Origin: Clostridiales bacterium
GTDB lineage: Bacteria; Bacillota; Clostridia; Oscillospirales; Oscillospiraceae
Length of the DNA: 14,432 bases
Assembly: GCA_009774055.1 (NCBI GenBank)
Contig: VSNB01000062.1
Coordinates: forward strand, 1-14,432
Direction of reading: 5' to 3'
Positions 13,798 to 14,432 of this stretch are shown here, one piece after another. The number at the start of each line of letters is the position of its first letter. Position 1 is the stretch's first letter. Made by a program: the position numbers and the translations under genes. Below the pieces are notes generated by a model. The model made no database searches. It saw nothing but the letters and a program-made list of their open reading frames with translations, and had not been told where the DNA came from.

Positions 13798-14432
13798 ATG
13801 GGCAGACAGGAAGCCATGGAACAATACATCAAATCCCTGCGGCTTGGCCAGAAAAACTACAAGGAACGGGTTGTCCGGGGCAAGTACCCCTACCCCACGG
13901 TCCTGGACGAGATCCTGGACGAGAACATGGTGGCCGGACGGGCGGACATGGGGGTGCTGGAGATCCCCACCGAGCAGATCACCGGCACCAAGACCGCCGG
14001 GCGGCGCAGCGCCTTCGCCGCCAACTTCATGCCCCTGCTGGACGCGGACTCGGAGTTCGCCGCCAAGTGGATGGAGCTGTGCGCCGCCCACCTGGGGGAC
14101 GAGGGCATCCGGGACCCCATCCGGTGCTACGAGTACCTGGGCCGGTTCTATGTCCAGGAGGGCAACAAGCGGGTCAGCGTGCTGAAAAGCTATGGCGCGC
14201 CCACCATCCCCGCCTACGTCATCCGGGTGATTCCCGTCTGGTCCGACGAGCCGGCGGTACAGGCCTACTACGACTTCATGGCCTCCTACCAGCTGACGAA
14301 GCTCTACCGGGTCTATTTCAGCCGCCCGGGCCGGTTCGCCAAGCTCCAGGCGGCCCTGGGGTTCGAGCCGGACCACGTATGGACGGCGGAGGAGAGGCAG
14401 CATTTCGTGGCCGGGTTCACCTACTTCCGGGA
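13798..14432 (+). CDS. Protein with ParB/sulfiredoxin-like N-terminal domain (3' end outside window)
   Basis: 211 residues are visible and the frame is open at the window end. GGAGGAGG at 13785-13792 supports ATG 13798. After a helical start (MGRQEAMEQYIKSLRLGQKNYK), residues about 52-145 resemble a ParB/sulfiredoxin-type nuclease fold: VLEIPTEQITGTKTAGR, GIRDPIRCYEY, then FYVQEGNKRVSVLKSYGA (117-134), which matches the family's 'DGxxRxxAxxxxG' turn. The stretch beyond, through LYRVYFSRPGRFAKLQAALG, is not recognised. From memory, similar N-termini occur in clostridial proteins annotated as BMP-family (basic membrane protein) substrate-binding proteins, but that part would lie outside the window. 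No signal peptide is visible, so this segment appears cytoplasmic. The function cannot be decided here. Confidence 0.7.
   Translation, partial: MGRQEAMEQYIKSLRLGQKNYKERVVRGKYPYPTVLDEILDENMVAGRADMGVLEIPTEQITGTKTAGRRSAFAANFMPLLDADSEFAAKWMELCAAHLGDEGIRDPIRCYEYLGRFYVQEGNKRVSVLKSYGAPTIPAYVIRVIPVWSDEPAVQAYYDFMASYQLTKLYRVYFSRPGRFAKLQAALGFEPDHVWTAEERQHFVAGFTYFR

Noticed and set aside
1..14432. CRISPR array, tRNA or rRNA genes, insertion sequences or phage genes
   Set aside because: No regularly spaced direct repeats, cloverleaf sequences, ribosomal RNA segments, transposase or integrase motifs were seen on either strand.

Overview
The window reads like a GC-rich, low-density chromosome segment of a strictly anaerobic gut Firmicute, most likely in the Oscillospiraceae (Flavonifractor, Lawsonibacter or Pseudoflavonifractor type). 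This is inferred from strong AGGAGG-type ribosome binding sites before nearly every gene, Gram-positive style promoters and terminators, a lipoprotein-anchored solute-binding protein, and the combination of a long-form urocanate hydratase with separate FtcD and FchA proteins. I could not check the taxonomy by search.

Left third (1-5640): a histidine-degradation unit. A LysR-type regulator, cut by the window start, is transcribed leftwards. From a shared AT-rich intergenic region, hutU, hutI, ftcD and fchA run rightwards with overlaps or gaps of 12 nt or less and end at a strong hairpin terminator. Together they convert urocanate to imidazolonepropionate, then to formimidoyl-glutamate, then pass the formimidoyl group to tetrahydrofolate and deaminate it, giving glutamate, ammonia and 5,10-methenyl-THF. 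Histidine ammonia-lyase (hutH), the entry enzyme, is not in the window.

Middle (5643-12828): four leftward genes, each apparently with its own control signals. In transcription order they are a cytoplasmic GH20-type hexosaminidase, a half-size EamA transporter, a lipoprotein solute-binding protein with an unusual C-terminal domain resembling that of 5'-nucleotidases, and a two-receiver hybrid histidine kinase. No ABC permease or ATPase accompanies the binding protein, so it may serve the adjacent kinase as a sensor partner or be linked to a distant transporter. The 350 bases between binding protein and kinase hold a dense cluster of perfect or near-perfect short hairpins that looks like a non-coding, possibly dispersed, repeat.

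Right end (12829-14432): a 630-base gene-free region contains two near-consensus promoters facing away from each other. The leftward one (TTGCAT-17-TATAAT) starts a predicted RNA of about 190 nt with a long 18-pair hairpin, a second branched hairpin and a strong terminator, about 170 nt before the GH20 gene. It is either a stand-alone small RNA or an attenuating leader, and is the best candidate here for something undescribed. The rightward promoter drives a small stand-alone Smr-domain protein, followed by the start of a protein with a ParB-like fold at its N-terminus, cut by the window end.
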